Made by a program: the position numbers and the translations under genes
Origin: Mucor racemosus
Taxonomy: Eukaryota > Mucoromycota > Mucoromycetes > Mucorales > Mucoraceae
Length of the DNA stretch: 64,000 bases
Assembly: GCA_027405735.1 (NCBI GenBank)
Contig: JAPEHQ010000003.1
Coordinates: forward strand, 1,116,001-1,180,000
Reading direction: 5' to 3'
The notes under the pieces: model-generated
Database searches by the model: none
Told to the model about the DNA's origin: nothing
What the model saw: only the letters and a program-made list of their open reading frames with translations
Shown here: in pieces, positions 31,612 through 44,332 of the stretch
Position numbering within the stretch: the stretch's first letter is position 1
Layout: each line of letters starts with the position of its first letter

Positions 31612-33316
31612 GCAGTAATTAAATAAAAAACAAGATGATACTGATAGTGTTTAAATATACACAACAATAAATAATCAGAAAATAAAGTTAAAACTAGATA
31701 TATTTATTGAGTATATTGTAGGTAAAAAAGATAATGAACCCATCTCGAACGACATCAGGATTCAGGGTATTTATATGTTTTGGAAACGTGGATATAGAGT
31801 CTACAATACAGAGTGTATGAAAGAATGATATCATAGTCTTGAGGAACTAGTTGATTACAACATGATGATATACTAGGTTGGCCAGAGCAAGTTTAGTAGG
31901 ATACGACCAAGCTAAGTATATATGATGTTCATGCTTGATTAACTTTAGACAGTGAATGTTTATACAAATGTAATATCTGAATTCCATTTCCAGGAACGAG
32001 TTCATGATTGGCTCACTTCAGGATCTCAGGCTACACCATTTCATCATAGACTAAATGTAACATAACTAAATGAAATAAAATTGGCATACATCATTATCAC
32101 CTCATAATCATCATTCTATGCTAAGAATCATGTCTAAATAACCCTTTGAGCACTTCTACTAGTAATACTGTACATGTACCCAGTCTAGTCTATGTCCTAA
32201 ACAAATAGCATATGGTGATGAGTATATAACATCTAAGTAAGTTTGATAAAGTATGCTTTTAACCCCTTTCTAAAAGCCTAAGGAAAACACATCATCTTGA
32301 TCCTGTAATTTCTATCCATCAAAATGTTGCGATTTCCACTACAAAATGGGTGCACCTTTTATCAATCTTGCCCTCAATGTACATTGAGTATTAGTTTTTA
32401 CCAGTTGTATTTTCTCTGATTCATTAGTATTCGGTTATATTGAACGATGATTTGTAGCATTGCCAAAAAAAAAAGAGTAAATGCTTCAAGAGTTTTCTGT
32501 ATATCAAATTATGCAATTTAATAGCAATGATTGCACTCAGCTATGATTTTTAAGCGTATTGATGTTAATCAGAATAATTATTACTCTGATTCGAAAGTAA
32601 ACTTTGCTTTATACTGCTACAAAAAATAGTCATTAAACAAAAAAAAAGCGCTGCAAACATAATTATAACTCTATGATATTTATTAATAAGATATAAAGTA
32701 AAGCAAAGGTTTATGGATTACCATAACCTTTGTGATATATATACTATTTTCTGCTTCTAGTACTAATACAGTAATAAGATCTTGAAGCAAGATCTTCGTG
32801 GTTTAGTCCCTAGTTGGGAAGTACCAGCGGTACAATTTGACATTTCAAATTGTTTTTGTGATTTAAAGTTATTAGATCTTCGATGTTGACTAAGATCAAT
32901 TTGATTTTAAACAAACTTGGTATATGTAGTTTACTACATATACATTTGCACTTGCCCATTTGATAAATGGCATTGAATTTATTATTTGTTATAGCAATCA
33001 ACCAACTTTATCTTGATTCGATACATTTGATAATTAAATGCCTAAATTACACTTGAGCCAACAGGTATCGCCACAAAAAAATCTCGTAGAGGTCGACGAA
33101 ACACCACAATTTAGATCATTTTTTTGTGTTCATAGATCTGAGCTCTCTCACATATTCATAAATCTCTGCATGAACCATATCTCTATCTGTTCAATTTAAC
33201 TGAAATACATTGAACGCCAACATTCTACTTGATAAAACGCCTTACTTTATTGCAATTCAACACAACTAATTTGATGCTAGTTTAGCATCAGCAGTTGAAT
33301 CAGATAAATTTGAGAT
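31612..33316. other. AT-rich flank left of the CACTA element
   Basis: No gene is supported. The 63-codon minus frame at 32810-33001 has no recognisable content. No shared repeats were noticed. Confidence 0.4.
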
Positions 33317-33340
33317 CACTACGGCCAAATGTTTCATCTC
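33317..33340 (+). repeat. CACTA element left terminal inverted repeat
   Basis: CACTACGGCCAAATGTTTCA starts the element; the following CTCATGGGCTAATTG is imperfectly repeated at the other end. Confidence 0.85.
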
Positions 33341-34145
33341 ATGGGCTAATTGTTCAGCTTAAACGGGCTGAAAATCAGACATTGTGCTTATGAAGTAGCC
33401 CAAATCTGCTTAAGTTTCAGATCAACATTTTTTTACCAATTATAAAAAGTATTACAACAGCATTAATATTAATACTAGAGATACCTGTGGTAAATTAAAG
33501 TGTATAAGAGTTACTTTCATTTAAATCGGCCGCTTCATCATTGAGATACAACAGTTTCAAATTATGAGATAAAATGAATTCAGCTCATGAGATTCATAAA
33601 GAGACCAAATGAGCGCATCAGGTTTTTTGAGCGTTTTTAAGCTTTCTTGTATTTCAAAGGAATTTTTCAGCTTTTATCAACTATTACTTGCAGATACATA
33701 TGACAGCCTATAATGAAAACAAACAGATAAATACAAAGCAATTTATAAATTTAATAAGAAGCTAAACCAGATTAAAATAATAAAAATTGATGGTGGTGAA
33801 TCAATCTTTTAAATAAATACATACCATCACATTATCAGTATACATCCATCAACATGAAGAATAACATTTGAATATCTGTTCTGGTCATAAACATATAACT
33901 GGCTTTTTTTAGTATATATTATATTGTTTTTTTTATTTTATGTGTATAAAAGTACAATAATTCACTATAGATCCCATCATGCGTAGCTAATAAACATATA
34001 AAAAATACAAAAATACACTCTTGATTAATAAATTGAAGTTCATTTGTGCGTAATTGCGTTGGTTGTGTAGTAGAAAGAGTTAAAAAGAATATTTATTGAT
34101 TATATATATAGTAGAATTAGAAAAAAAAAACCGAGGAGAAATGGC
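33341..34145. other. Left subterminal noncoding part of the CACTA element
   Basis: It contains scattered direct and inverted copies of GAGCTGAA/TTCAGCTCATG-like motifs (near 33350, 33575 and 33605) and the 3' flank of the transposase gene. No gene is seen. Confidence 0.5.
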
Positions 34146-37100
34146 CTAGAGATCAGAGATACTGCCAGCAGTAATTGACATATCTGTTTCAAAAACATGA
34201 GAAGGTGCAATAACAGAAAATTTGGTTCTGCTTCCAACAAACTTTATCAAACCAACTTGTAACTTAATGTCGTTAGTAACAGATATAACGGCAAACTTTG
34301 ATGGGACATTTGGGCTTCCTTTGTCTACCACAGGAATTGCTTTGTCATGAGATGCTGTGGTGTTTCTCTTCATCACCCGAACAAAGGCCAAAAAGTAGGT
34401 ACGATTTCTGAAGACGTGTTTGAAAAAGAACAAGACTTCCCCAACAAACCATTTTCTACGACTTTCAAACTGTGGAGTGAGATAGGGACTATCAAAGAAA
34501 ACATAGTAACCAGCACGACGGAATTCCCTATTTATTCTTGTATAGTAAATGGACGTTATAATAGTAAACTCATTGAACCAAAGACGCCCAGCAAGAACAA
34601 AATCTATATCACCTACAATGTTAATTCTCTCATTCGAAAATTCGCGACAATAGTATTTGCTCAAAGCTTTTCGAAATTTTGATATTTGAACACCCTCAAA
34701 TTCTCCAGCATCATTATAAGAAAGTTGAACAGTTTTAAAGGGTACCCAAAACTGAGTAGTACAATTTTCATCGTCAAGATTATCCAAATACGAGCTTTCA
34801 TCAAATGAGGGGGGACGAATAATGTTGCCTTCTTCAACGATATTTAATGATTGATACAAAAAAGATCTAATGGCCACTTTTTCGATTAAATTAGATGCTT
34901 GCGCTTGCGTCTTTACTGTTCCAGTCATCATATTTTTGAAATGGCCGATTGCTCTTTCTTGGCTTCTGGTGCTATACACTCTTAAAGGACCTAGATTGCG
35001 ACATACATGCGAAACGTGAGACAAGTAATGTACGACTGGTTTGAATACACTAGCAGAAAGCTGTTTTTGATTGATCTTGTCGTTGCAAAAACCAAAAAAC
35101 ACAGCAAAACAATCATCCATTTCATTTAGGTCATCCATAGAAAGATCCCATTTCAACGAGATAGCGCAACCTCTGACAAGTTTTAAAACTGCCTGCTGGG
35201 TACCAGGAGTACGAAGTTTTGGAACAATCAATGTTGGTACCAAGTAAATTAGAAAATCGCCTAAGTCAACAGCCCTTGTACCTCTTGTTTGCTTGATAAT
35301 ATTCAAGAAAGATCCTTCAAAACTTACAGGTATATATTTTCTTGTTTCTTCAATCGCATTTCCAATATCAGCCATAGTGTGTTTGTCAATGAAAAAGGGA
35401 TACAATTCACGCTCGTATTCATCCAAATGTCTACTAATTTTATGGTAATATTTTGTACTATTTGTATTATCCACGTTCAGCATATCCAGAAGCAAAGACC
35501 CTAGCCCTCGACTTATTATGTGCATTTCATCTAATGAATATGACAGAGGACCCAAGTATAAATCGAGACCAGAAAATATACTCAAGCCAGAAATACCCCT
35601 ATCGGGATCACCATGTGTGTATTCATGCAACGTTCTTAACTCACTATCTGTTCGGCGTAGATACATACCATGGCTTCGATTTTCAGGATGTTCAGCTCTT
35701 TGAACACAAAGTCTACAAGGATAGAAGCTTTGATGAGGAGCGACATGGCTAATGAGATTAATGGCAGGGATGTCACCACCGTTAAGCACCAAGTAGACTT
35801 TAGCACGGCATATGGTTTCACCAAATTTTTGGACAAGCATGCCATTTTGTTCAAGGTAATGTAATTCAGCAAGGATTGGCATTAAAAAAGTATCCATGGA
35901 TGATTTGGATGGTCCAGGAGTGATGGCCAGCTGAATATGATATGTTTGTTTATATCTAGTCTTTTTATCATAATTCAATATTACGAGATGCACTATATTA
36001 AATAAGCGTGATCCCCGTTTGTCTTTGACGAAGGCATCAGTGTACAACGCAACAGCAAGGTCATCTGCTAATTGAAATTTTCCTTGGTTTAGAAACTGCT
36101 GATAAACTGCACCATCAAAGAAATCCTTTACATGATCTGGAGTCCTTTCATAGTTTGCCCTATATGAAAGCTCTTCTCTAGCTTTTCGGTTGCTCAATAA
36201 TTTGGACACAATGTCACCAACAGATAAGATCTTCATTTTCTGAATTGGTCTATCATTTTCATCAAAACGATCACTTCCACAATCACCGCAGACATCTTGT
36301 TCATCATTCAAGTTATACAATTTACAGCCATTTACGCAAGTATCATACTCATGAGCAGCAAATGAAGTTTTTTTCTTTAATAAGTCATCAACAGCAGTGC
36401 CATGCATAATTTGGGAATCAGGTGCCTCTATTTAAAAATGGTCAATTTCAAAGGATATTTAATGCAGAACAAACTAAAAATGTTTTTATATACCTTGTAC
36501 CATAACATCATGATCTCTAATTATAGTATTTATTAACCGTACTAGTTGGCGATGGCATTCACGAGGCACAGCATATTCAGCAACAAGGTCGGCAAGGTGA
36601 ATACTATATAATTCAAACTTGTTCATGTTTTGATAAGTACTGCAATCATCATACACACAAACAGGGTCATCACCATCGATGAATTTGCCGGATGTTTTGT
36701 ATGGAATATTAAGGTTTACACCTTCACTACTAGAAGTGTCATCTTCAACATCGCCAGAATCATCTTGGACTATATCATCAGGAGTAATTGGATCATCATC
36801 ATAAGCATCTATAAAACAAATCCAGTATTGGTAAGTAAATGGTAATGGTAGCAGCAGAGGGGAGTAAAGAAGTAAACTTACATGATTCCACATTTTGATC
36901 TTCCATTTGAATATCTCCATCATCGTCGTAAGTCATATTTTCATTATTTATAGCGTTATTATCTCTATCTGACCGATCTTCATTGGCATTTGCAGTTACT
37001 TGAGTGCCTTCAGTATCTATCAAAGTATAACTCATGCGAACACCAGTATGAGTACGATTAAAGTGATTGTTTCTTGCAGCATAACCATCAAGCTCCACAA

Positions 37101-37164
37101 GACAAATATTACATTTATACGTGTTTCGTTGACGTCTCGTAGTAGAAATATATGAGTAGTCCAT
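34146..37164 (-). CDS. CACTA (EnSpm/CMC) transposase, 959 aa, three exons
   Basis: Exons 36882-37164, 36494-36808 and 34146-36427 join in phase (2880 nt) with GTAAGT/GTATAT donors and TAG acceptors. Residues 18-39 form a C2H2 finger (C18, C21, H34, H39). An acidic region (~50-130) follows. Cysteines at ~230, 234, 246 and 249 form the zinc ribbon typical of Transposase_21/TNP2-type proteins. The catalytic region carries VALYTDAFVKD, TYHIQLAITPGPSKSSMDTF, LNGGDIPAINLISHVA with a PCRLC cysteine pair, and SLDEMHIISRG, matching the conserved Asp-containing blocks of the family. The protein is nuclear and expected to cut at the CACTA ends. The start (MDYSYIS) is the Met closest to the conserved promoter block. 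No stop or frameshift was seen, so it may be functional. Confidence 0.85.
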
Positions 37165-38186
37165 CTTATTTACCAAAATATAGCAATAAAAGCTATTGTA
37201 ATCAGCTAATGAAAGAGTTATAAAGATATAAAATAATTGAGAAAATATGAGAGTATTTATAGTGTTTAGGGAGATTGTATGTGCCAGACTTGAAAGGAAA
37301 CTAAGTAGTACAAAATGTTTGTTAAGTTTACTAGACATCTTTATATACCTTGCTTGTACGACAAAAGAAATACAAGAGCTAAAAAAGTAAATATGAATGC
37401 ACCCGACACATTGGTTCACATCATATTCGTAGATAATAAAACCCTCGTAGTAGTTATATTGAATGTGTATAAATACCCTTTGTGTAGTGGAATTACATAC
37501 TAAAAACGCTTGATATTAATAAAATGACCTAGCTAATTTCCAAGTGTCGCTCATAAAATATAATGCCACTTGAAATATAAACTACATTAATAACAAACGC
37601 TTCAATTGAACACAATGAAAAACGCATGCTAAAAATATGAAATACCTTTTTTGAACCATACATGTCGTGTAGATGATAGCACCCTTGATCACGGCGCAAT
37701 CAATTACACAAATGACATATATATCAAAACAGGATTCTATCTAAATCAATAATAATAATAAACAAAGATATCAATTTAGTCAACTACTCATCTATAATAA
37801 TAAACAAAGATATTAATTTAGTCAATTACTCATATATATTGAAGTTGCACTATCAATATAAATAAGTTTCAACCATATAAAAATCACTCCTTACTTCAAG
37901 ATTGCATAAAATAGATGTAAAAATAATAAACAAAACAACCATTTCCCAAAAGGTCGATATTGTCACACCTGACATCAATTCCTTATGGTCAATGCTCTAC
38001 ATGATTTACACCTTAAAATATTAAATTAATAACAATGTACTCAAAACTGGAAGATTACTAAATATAAATCCATGGTATCCAAATCCTCCAAATTACTACA
38101 AATACCCTCGTAATTTTTCAATTATTTAGCTTTTGACACTTTAATCATTACATATCACAATTTTTTATTATTATTTTCAAGAAAAG
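37165..38186. promoter_or_regulatory. Bidirectional 5' region with mirrored repeats
   Basis: This 1-kb stretch separates the two start codons. The ~150 bp before the transposase (TTTACCAAAATA, GTAATCAGCTAA, AAAATAATTGAGAAAATATGAG, GAGTATTTATAG) reappears inverted before the other gene (38030-38150, minus strand AAATAATTGAAAAATTACGA, GGGTATTTGTAGTAATTT). Between them, 37475-38170 is the reverse complement of the 730-bp elements at 17728, 55053 and 58267, including ATGAGCGACACTTGGAAATT and GATAGAATCCTGTTTTGATA. Shared outward-facing blocks suggest co-regulated promoters; this is an inference. Confidence 0.6.
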
Positions 38187-39409
38187 ATGAGCAGCAACAA
38201 CAACAACAACAACAACAACGACAACCTTATTATTAGCACACTCAATGCGCTTCGTACTGAGGTTTTTGGAATGCGGGCTCAACTTTCAGAACAAAAATCT
38301 CAAGTTGAAACTCTCTTGAGAAACCAATTGTTACCTATCAGCAATAATGAGGCAACTACTTACAAGAATCTTCCATTAAACGGTATGTAATATCAAACAA
38401 TAAAAATAAAATAAATCAACTAATTATTTGTTAATAAACTTAATCGTATTGGAAGGTTATCTTGATGCCGATGTCAAATCCCGTATTTTGTCCAACCCTG
38501 ATAGACTTGGCTATCGTAATATTCCAAGTATACCTAAGGCTTTAGAAAATAAAATTGCTAATAACAACAGCAACAGCAATAATAAAGAAAAGGAAAAAAC
38601 TCCCGCTATCAATGTAAGATTGGACGCATTGATCCAAGAGCTACATTTAAGAAAAAATGGTGAAAATTCAGGTGAATTGAGCGAGGAGGCTCTGCATCGT
38701 GCGAAAGCACCTTTAAAGAAGCTTGCAGCTGATGTCTGCCAACTGATTAGAGGCAATGACTCTAATGAACTACTTAGTTGGAAACAATTAGGTAGTACTA
38801 ATAGACTTTTCTATAGCCTTGTATTTGAAGACATTGCTGCAGCACATGTCGAGCTAGGAAATCTATACCAATGCTGCGAACGTTGGGGTGCTAATGGGTT
38901 TTTGAGCTTGGCATTCAAAGCTGTAAAGCAAAAGCACAAAAGAAAAGAAGAGAGAAATAGAACTAGAATCAATGTAATGTATACAACCATAATGGATAAA
39001 TCAATAGATACTGCGATGTTGATGTTCTTGTATGAAAAATATAGTCAAATGCTGCTTTTGGTAATGGTGCAGTTGATAACTCTAGTAATTCTATTTCTTC
39101 CTCGGAGAGTAACCACTTTGAAGATGACGATGAGCCAATAATGCCCGAGGTTTCTTCAGAAGAGTAAGGACATACCATTATATACTATATTCAAAAAAAA
39201 TTATTAGGTAAGTTAAAGTTGTCTAATATTGTTCAATCATTAGAGACTCTCTGTCTTTTGAAGATGGAACCTTATCTCGTTCCCGTGCTGCTGCTGGTGC
39301 TGGTGGTCGTTATTCTCGTTCTGGTGGTCGTTATTCTCGTTCTGGTGGTCGTTATTCTCGTTCTCGCTCTCCTAATCCTTCTCAAACTAGAAGTAGAAGA
39401 CGCAGATAA
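38187..39409 (+). CDS. CACTA-element partner protein, 332 aa, with Asn-rich start and RG/RS tail
   Basis: Four exons join in phase (999 nt): 38187-38382, 38456-38973, 39045-39163, 39244-39409. After MSSNNNNNNNND comes a short coiled-coil (TLNALRTEVFGMRAQLSEQK), then a globular helical region (YLDADVKSRILSNPDRLGYR, INVRLDALIQELHL, KKLAADVCQLIRGND, YSLVFEDIAAAHVELGNLYQ), a basic patch (KQKHKRKEERNRTRIN), an acidic Ser/Glu stretch (exon 3) and a C-terminal tail with three GGRYSRS-type units ending RSRRRR. The tail comes from a 21-bp tandem repeat at ~39298-39365. No known domain is recognised. Its position, divergent from the transposase within the same ends, recalls the accessory DNA-binding protein of plant En/Spm, but no homology to it is claimed. 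It probably binds nucleic acid. Confidence 0.75.
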
Positions 39410-42400
39410 AAATTATTTTATGTGTATAATAATATGCATTGCTTTTTTTTAGAGTTTTTTTTCGCAATAAAAAGGGTATATTAATTGAAGAAGTAATTTC
39501 GTTTACATTAGGACTGTAATAATGGTATGGTAGTCGATACATTTACATAAATAGAAACGTATATATAAAAACAGTATATACAGTGATTATGTAAAGACAA
39601 AGAACATTAGGATAGGGACTGAGCTTTTTTAATAGTAATCAACACTATAGTCAATATGTATATGCTCACTTATTATCATTCAATGATATACGCAAAGAAT
39701 ATTTCAACAGTTGTATACAGGTAGATCATTAACAACTATGTTATTTATACCATATTCATTATGTAGCAAATTTGTGAAATTTACTTACGCTCCTGTAATC
39801 ATTAGTAGTTCGCGTGCAATAATCATGCAAAAATCCCAATGCCTGCATAATCCGCACGGAAAGTTACTGCTGAAACTGCAGGCCATTGAGATTCCTGTAG
39901 ATTTTATGCGTAATTTGCAATTGCTTGCGGAAAATATGCAGAAAAATTATCATCCCCATAATAAACTTGGATTGCTTGGCTGTACGCTTTCAAATTATAC
40001 AGAGAAAGTAGCATATATAGCGCAAAATTTAATTTATTTTTCAGAGAAAATTACAAAATTCAATTTTCTGAATTTTTTGATTAAATAACGCCAATAGACA
40101 TAAAGATATCTTAAAACACTTATTTAGATGGTTAAATACTATATAAACCTATGTTTATCTATCATATAAAAAAAAAGATGTAAATTTTTAAATTTATCTA
40201 AAAAAAAAATTATACATTTTCCGCAATTTTAACACCAAAAAAATCAAAAATGTACAGCAGTTTTGAAGCTACTACAAGCTATATTGCAATGCAAAAGAAT
40301 ATAGTAGAGTTCCCCTTTGTTTACAAAAGAGCCACAAGACTGCTAATAAAAACTTTTCATTATGGTTCAAATCTTTTTTTATTCTTTTTTTGTATATGTT
40401 TATAAGTTACATAAATATGATTTGAATGTAATACATGGATTGAACCCATCAATACACCGGCGGTTTCAAGCTTATTTAATCTTAAACAGTCGTATTTGTG
40501 CCCCTGGATATCAAGATTACGTTAAAAGAGGAATTACTAGGAATTTGAGCAGAAACACTGGTATTTTTAAAACAAATTATTGGTTCTTGTACTATTTTAT
40601 GTGGTATTGCTACGATAGTATTTGACATTTTTGATTTTTATGAATAGATTTTTTATGGTAAATAGTAGTAACTGAAACTAGTAGTAACTACTGCTGTATT
40701 GATTGATAATGTGTTTTGCATTTCAACTATGTGGATTATCGCTGAAAATAAACGAAAAGGAGGCTGGATTCGGTTTCATGGATATTGATATTATGAGAAA
40801 ATGATCAAGGAAATGAGGATATGCTTTGACAAAGTGGTTTAAATGATGGCAGAAAAGGTAATTAAGAGTATTTGGAGCTTTTATGGATCGAGCATATTGC
40901 ATTTTGCAGCAAAAAAATGACATATATGCAACAATTAGACTTTGTGGGGGAGGGAAATGGTACATATTTTGGATGTAAAATCAATATTTTTACTATTAAA
41001 AATAAAATAAAAAAATATCATGTTAAAGAGAAATATTTGGGCTTTATTTTGAATTATACATTGTATAATTGATTGTGTCAAATTTGGGTCATAAAAATTA
41101 AAATTCATTGTAAAAAGCTTACTTGTCTGGTCAAAACAACATGAAATTGTTATGATTTCGACAATGAAGACATGTCTATTAATGATTTGAATCAATAAAA
41201 ATATATAACCTTGTGATATGCAGATAATAAACTACAAATTTCACTTAAATTTACACTGAATTTATCTCTATTTATGAGCCATTTCAGGCCATTTCAATTC
41301 GGAAATTGCCATTTTTTTTTTAGCTAAAGCAATCAACCTCAAAAGTTGTTTTAGTTAAGATAAATTTAATTCAAAATCACTACACGATTTACCAATGCAA
41401 TCCTCGTTACTAATGTACAGTTTGTACGTTTCTCAAAGCAATTTCAATGAGATACTTACAAGACAATGTATTCCAAAGGCAATTTAGATTATGGTGACAA
41501 TTCCCATTGAAGTTTACATTTAAACAAAAAGACACTCGTTTGCATGTAAGAATTTTTGCATCATAGTATAGAGTCAAGAATTTTATGTTTGATGGTTTGT
41601 GTAGCATATTGCATATTTTGTTTTAGCATTCAATTTAAAAAAACAGTACAAAGCAGCCTCAAGATTGGCTCAGTTTGATAATTTAGCGAGGTTTTATATA
41701 TTTGAACTAAATGATCTAAAGCCTTGCTATCCATATTAAAAGCATTTTTATTCTCTTTTCTTACGAAAAATATGGGAATACTCACTTTTTATATTTTGTA
41801 TCCTGCTGATTCCCTCTTTTTTGATGATATTTAACCAGCCAAGCAAACCAGCATTTCTTTGATAGATATATACTACTATCTATATACCTTTCAAATACTG
41901 GCTGACTGACTAGTATGAAATCCAAGAATTCCTAATTTAAGATAGTAGGTAAAGTATAACGCATAATACAATCGCTTTCATCAATAATGCTTATATACAA
42001 TAATAACAGTGCTTATCTTTACTTTATTTAGAGATAAGCTAATCAAACTACTCATGAAAGTTACAGAAATATACCAAAAGCGGCCAATAGTGTAAAGTTC
42101 AATCATTGCAAAATACAATTGTTTTTATATTGAATGCATTTTTTATACTTAGTTTACAGTTTGTGAGCTACAAACATTATATTTGAGCATTCATAAACTT
42201 TTTCTCATCATAGCCGGCTTCAATCAGCTTGCTTTCGAACATTATCAGGCCTAATTTTATAGAATTAAATTGGCTCATTATCATAATTTGGACATAATGT
42301 GTTTGTGGAAAAGGTAAAATTCCATATGAAAAAGGTGTGCTCTGTTCACATGCTGCCTAATAACTGTTTTTTTTTCAATACATAGATGGTTACAAGATTA

Positions 42401-42689
42401 GATGCTAAGAATATTGATATGTAAGATCACAACATAAATGTGCCAGCAAGTTTAGTTAATTTGTACTGCTAACTAATGCACCATTTTTTATAGTTTAGAT
42501 AAATTTGTATTTGATTTGTCTCGGCATGGTAAACTTATTCAACTATCAATTGAATACCATATGCAACTAAATAATAAAATAAATTATGGTTTGAAGAATT
42601 GTATCTGCAATACATTTATGCCGTTTTTAAGAAAAAAAGCCAAATAAGCCAATAGGCATTATTATATGAGTACAAAAGAGCTTCAAATT
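39410..42689. other. Right noncoding half of the CACTA element
   Basis: Long AT-rich stretch. A 125-codon frame at 39711-40088 is probably chance; it has no recognisable motif. No second-level insertion with clear ends was found, but the length (3.3 kb) suggests old insertions may be present. Confidence 0.4.
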
Positions 42690-42990
42690 AAGCATATGAG
42701 TTGAAACGTTTAAGCCCATATAAGCAGTTTGATGAGCATGAGATGAAATGTTTAAGCTCATATAGGCAGTTCGATGAACATATGAGCTGAAATGTTTAAG
42801 CCCATATAAGCAGTTTGATGAGCATGAGATGAAATGTTTAAGCTTATATAGTCAGTTCGATGAGCGTATGAGGTGAAATGTTTAAGCCCATATAGACAGT
42901 TGGATGAGCATATGAGCTAAAATTACATTTCAGCTCATGGGCTGATCGATAAGAAGTTAACCATATTCACTGAAGTGAAAATTTACACCA
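42690..42990. repeat. Subterminal tandem array of the CACTA element
   Basis: About five units of alternating 42 and 44 bp share GAGCTGAAATGTTTAAGC, CATATAAGCAGTTTGATGAG and a neighbouring ATGAGATGAAAT variant. They stop ~60 bp before the right end. Arrays like this are binding sites for element-encoded proteins in En/Spm-type transposons. Confidence 0.8.
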
Positions 42991-43027
42991 AAAATGTCAG
43001 CCCAAATGAGCTGATCAATCAACTCAT

Positions 43028-43051
43028 GAGCTGAAACATTTGGCCGTAGTG
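43028..43051 (-). repeat. CACTA element right terminal inverted repeat
   Basis: Reverse complement reads CACTACGGCCAAATGTTTCA, identical over 20 bases to 33317-33336. Confidence 0.85.
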
Positions 43052-43351
43052 CGATTAGACGACCCCTTTCAATAGTTTTGCATACCATCATGAGCTAATA
43101 ATGGACCGTTATTATAGATACTACGCTGCTAAACAAAGATGGTGAGTTAACTCTAATGGACGAATGAGTCGATTGGCAGTATAAACGAAATAGTATTAAA
43201 ATTAAATATAGCAATTAAATAAGCAAGAAATAATAAATCATGTAAATTAACATAATTAAATTTTTTCAAGCGTTTTGAACTGAATACACCTCTACTTTTG
43301 ACCTACAGAAATTGATTTATTAGTAAAATCAATTAGCAAGTAATTATTATG

Positions 43352-44332
43352 CACTACAGTCGACCTGTGCTGCACAAGATGATATTCGTTGCGCCCAGGT
43401 GGGCTGCACACTATAGCCTGAAATATTGTGCCCACTGAGTATGTTTAGAAAGGTAACAAGATGCACATGGGCACAACAAAAGAAAATGCACACGAGCAAA
43501 ACGCTATGTGGAACAGGTAGAGATATTCACGGAAAAAAAGTATAAAAAAACAATAGGAATTCGACTAGATAACGTTAGGCTTTTATTATCAAGTAGAACT
43601 TAATTGACTCTTCTTTGAAAGGAAGATGTCCTTCTATTTATACACAATTTCTAATCTATATTATAAATCAATGAGAACAAATAGGAACATGCCATTTCCA
43701 TAATCTACCCGATATCTTTAGGTCCTGATTTTATCATGAATGAAATCAGGCCATATTGAATAATGGTGTATTTATGATTCAGGTCAATAATTATAATTTG
43801 CTAGGATCCACATCTCGGTTATAAGATTATTTGGTGTATCAATCAGACATGTCAAATCAAAGTGATTCCTGATTTATCCCAGCGGTAATTCAAGTTAGAC
43901 ACCAGATGAAATGGAGATCTAAATGGATGTAGTCCACACGCTAAACCTGTATGTGCAGAATTTCAATAGATTCTGTCCGTGTGCATAACATTAATCCCAT
44001 GTGTGCATAATAGTAGAGTTTCTCATAAACATATCATTATTACCATTTGTGCATAATAATAAAATTGGACCATGAGTATAATAAGCTGATCGTATGGGCA
44101 CAAATTGGTTTGTACATGAGCATCGTGCCGTTCTCAAAATTTCATTGCATTTTTTTACTGGGATAGGTTTTTAAATTACATTTGCTTTTATTAATACAGT
44201 ATAGATTATAGACAATAATACAATTCAATACGTTCTTGATGTAGAGCAATACATGCAAGAGCCAATATATTTATAACTTTTACTATTTGTGAATATGCTT
44301 ATAGCTACTACTGTATATTGTTTACAGCAACT
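43352..44332 (+). mobile_element. CACTA-like terminus, copy 2, interrupted by a solo LTR
   Basis: It begins CACTACAGTCGACCTGTGC and follows copy 1 (29297) through ATGCACATGGGCACAACA, TGTGCATAATAGTAGAG, ATGGGCACAAATTGGTTTGT and a GTTTACAGCAAC end, where it joins Repeat S. The LTR at 43507-43938 splits it. No transposase is present. Confidence 0.5.
43507..43938. mobile_element. Solo LTR, 432 bp, TSD CGCTA
   Basis: It starts TGTGGAACAGG and ends GTAGTCCACA (6-bp terminal inverted repeat), with CGCTA at 43502-43506 and 43939-43943. Removing it restores the sequence seen at the other CACTA-like copies (AACG..AAACCTGTATGTG). Confidence 0.88.

Larger units (their letters stand above)
33317..43051. 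mobile_element. Complete 9.7-kb CACTA-type (CMC/EnSpm) DNA transposon with two divergent genes
   Basis: The left end (33317) reads CACTACGGCCAAATGTTTCA and the right end (43051, reverse complement) reads the same 20 bases, with similarity continuing imperfectly (CTCATG..). Inside are a three-exon transposase gene on the minus strand (34146-37164), a four-exon gene on the plus strand (38187-39409), and a 1-kb common 5' region between them. A tandem subterminal array lies near the right end (42690-42990). The CACTA termini and Transposase_21-like zinc ribbon define the superfamily. The expected 3-bp duplication is not exact: GAT precedes the left end, and the right end is followed by C then GAT. 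Confidence 0.85.

Noticed and set aside
39711..40088. 125-aa frame in the right half of the CACTA element
   Set aside because: No motif, no splice context and unlike the codon usage of the two real genes; left as noncoding.
40430..40500. GGGTTCAATCC on the minus strand resembling a tRNA T-arm
   Set aside because: The upstream sequence does not fold into the other arms at the required spacing.
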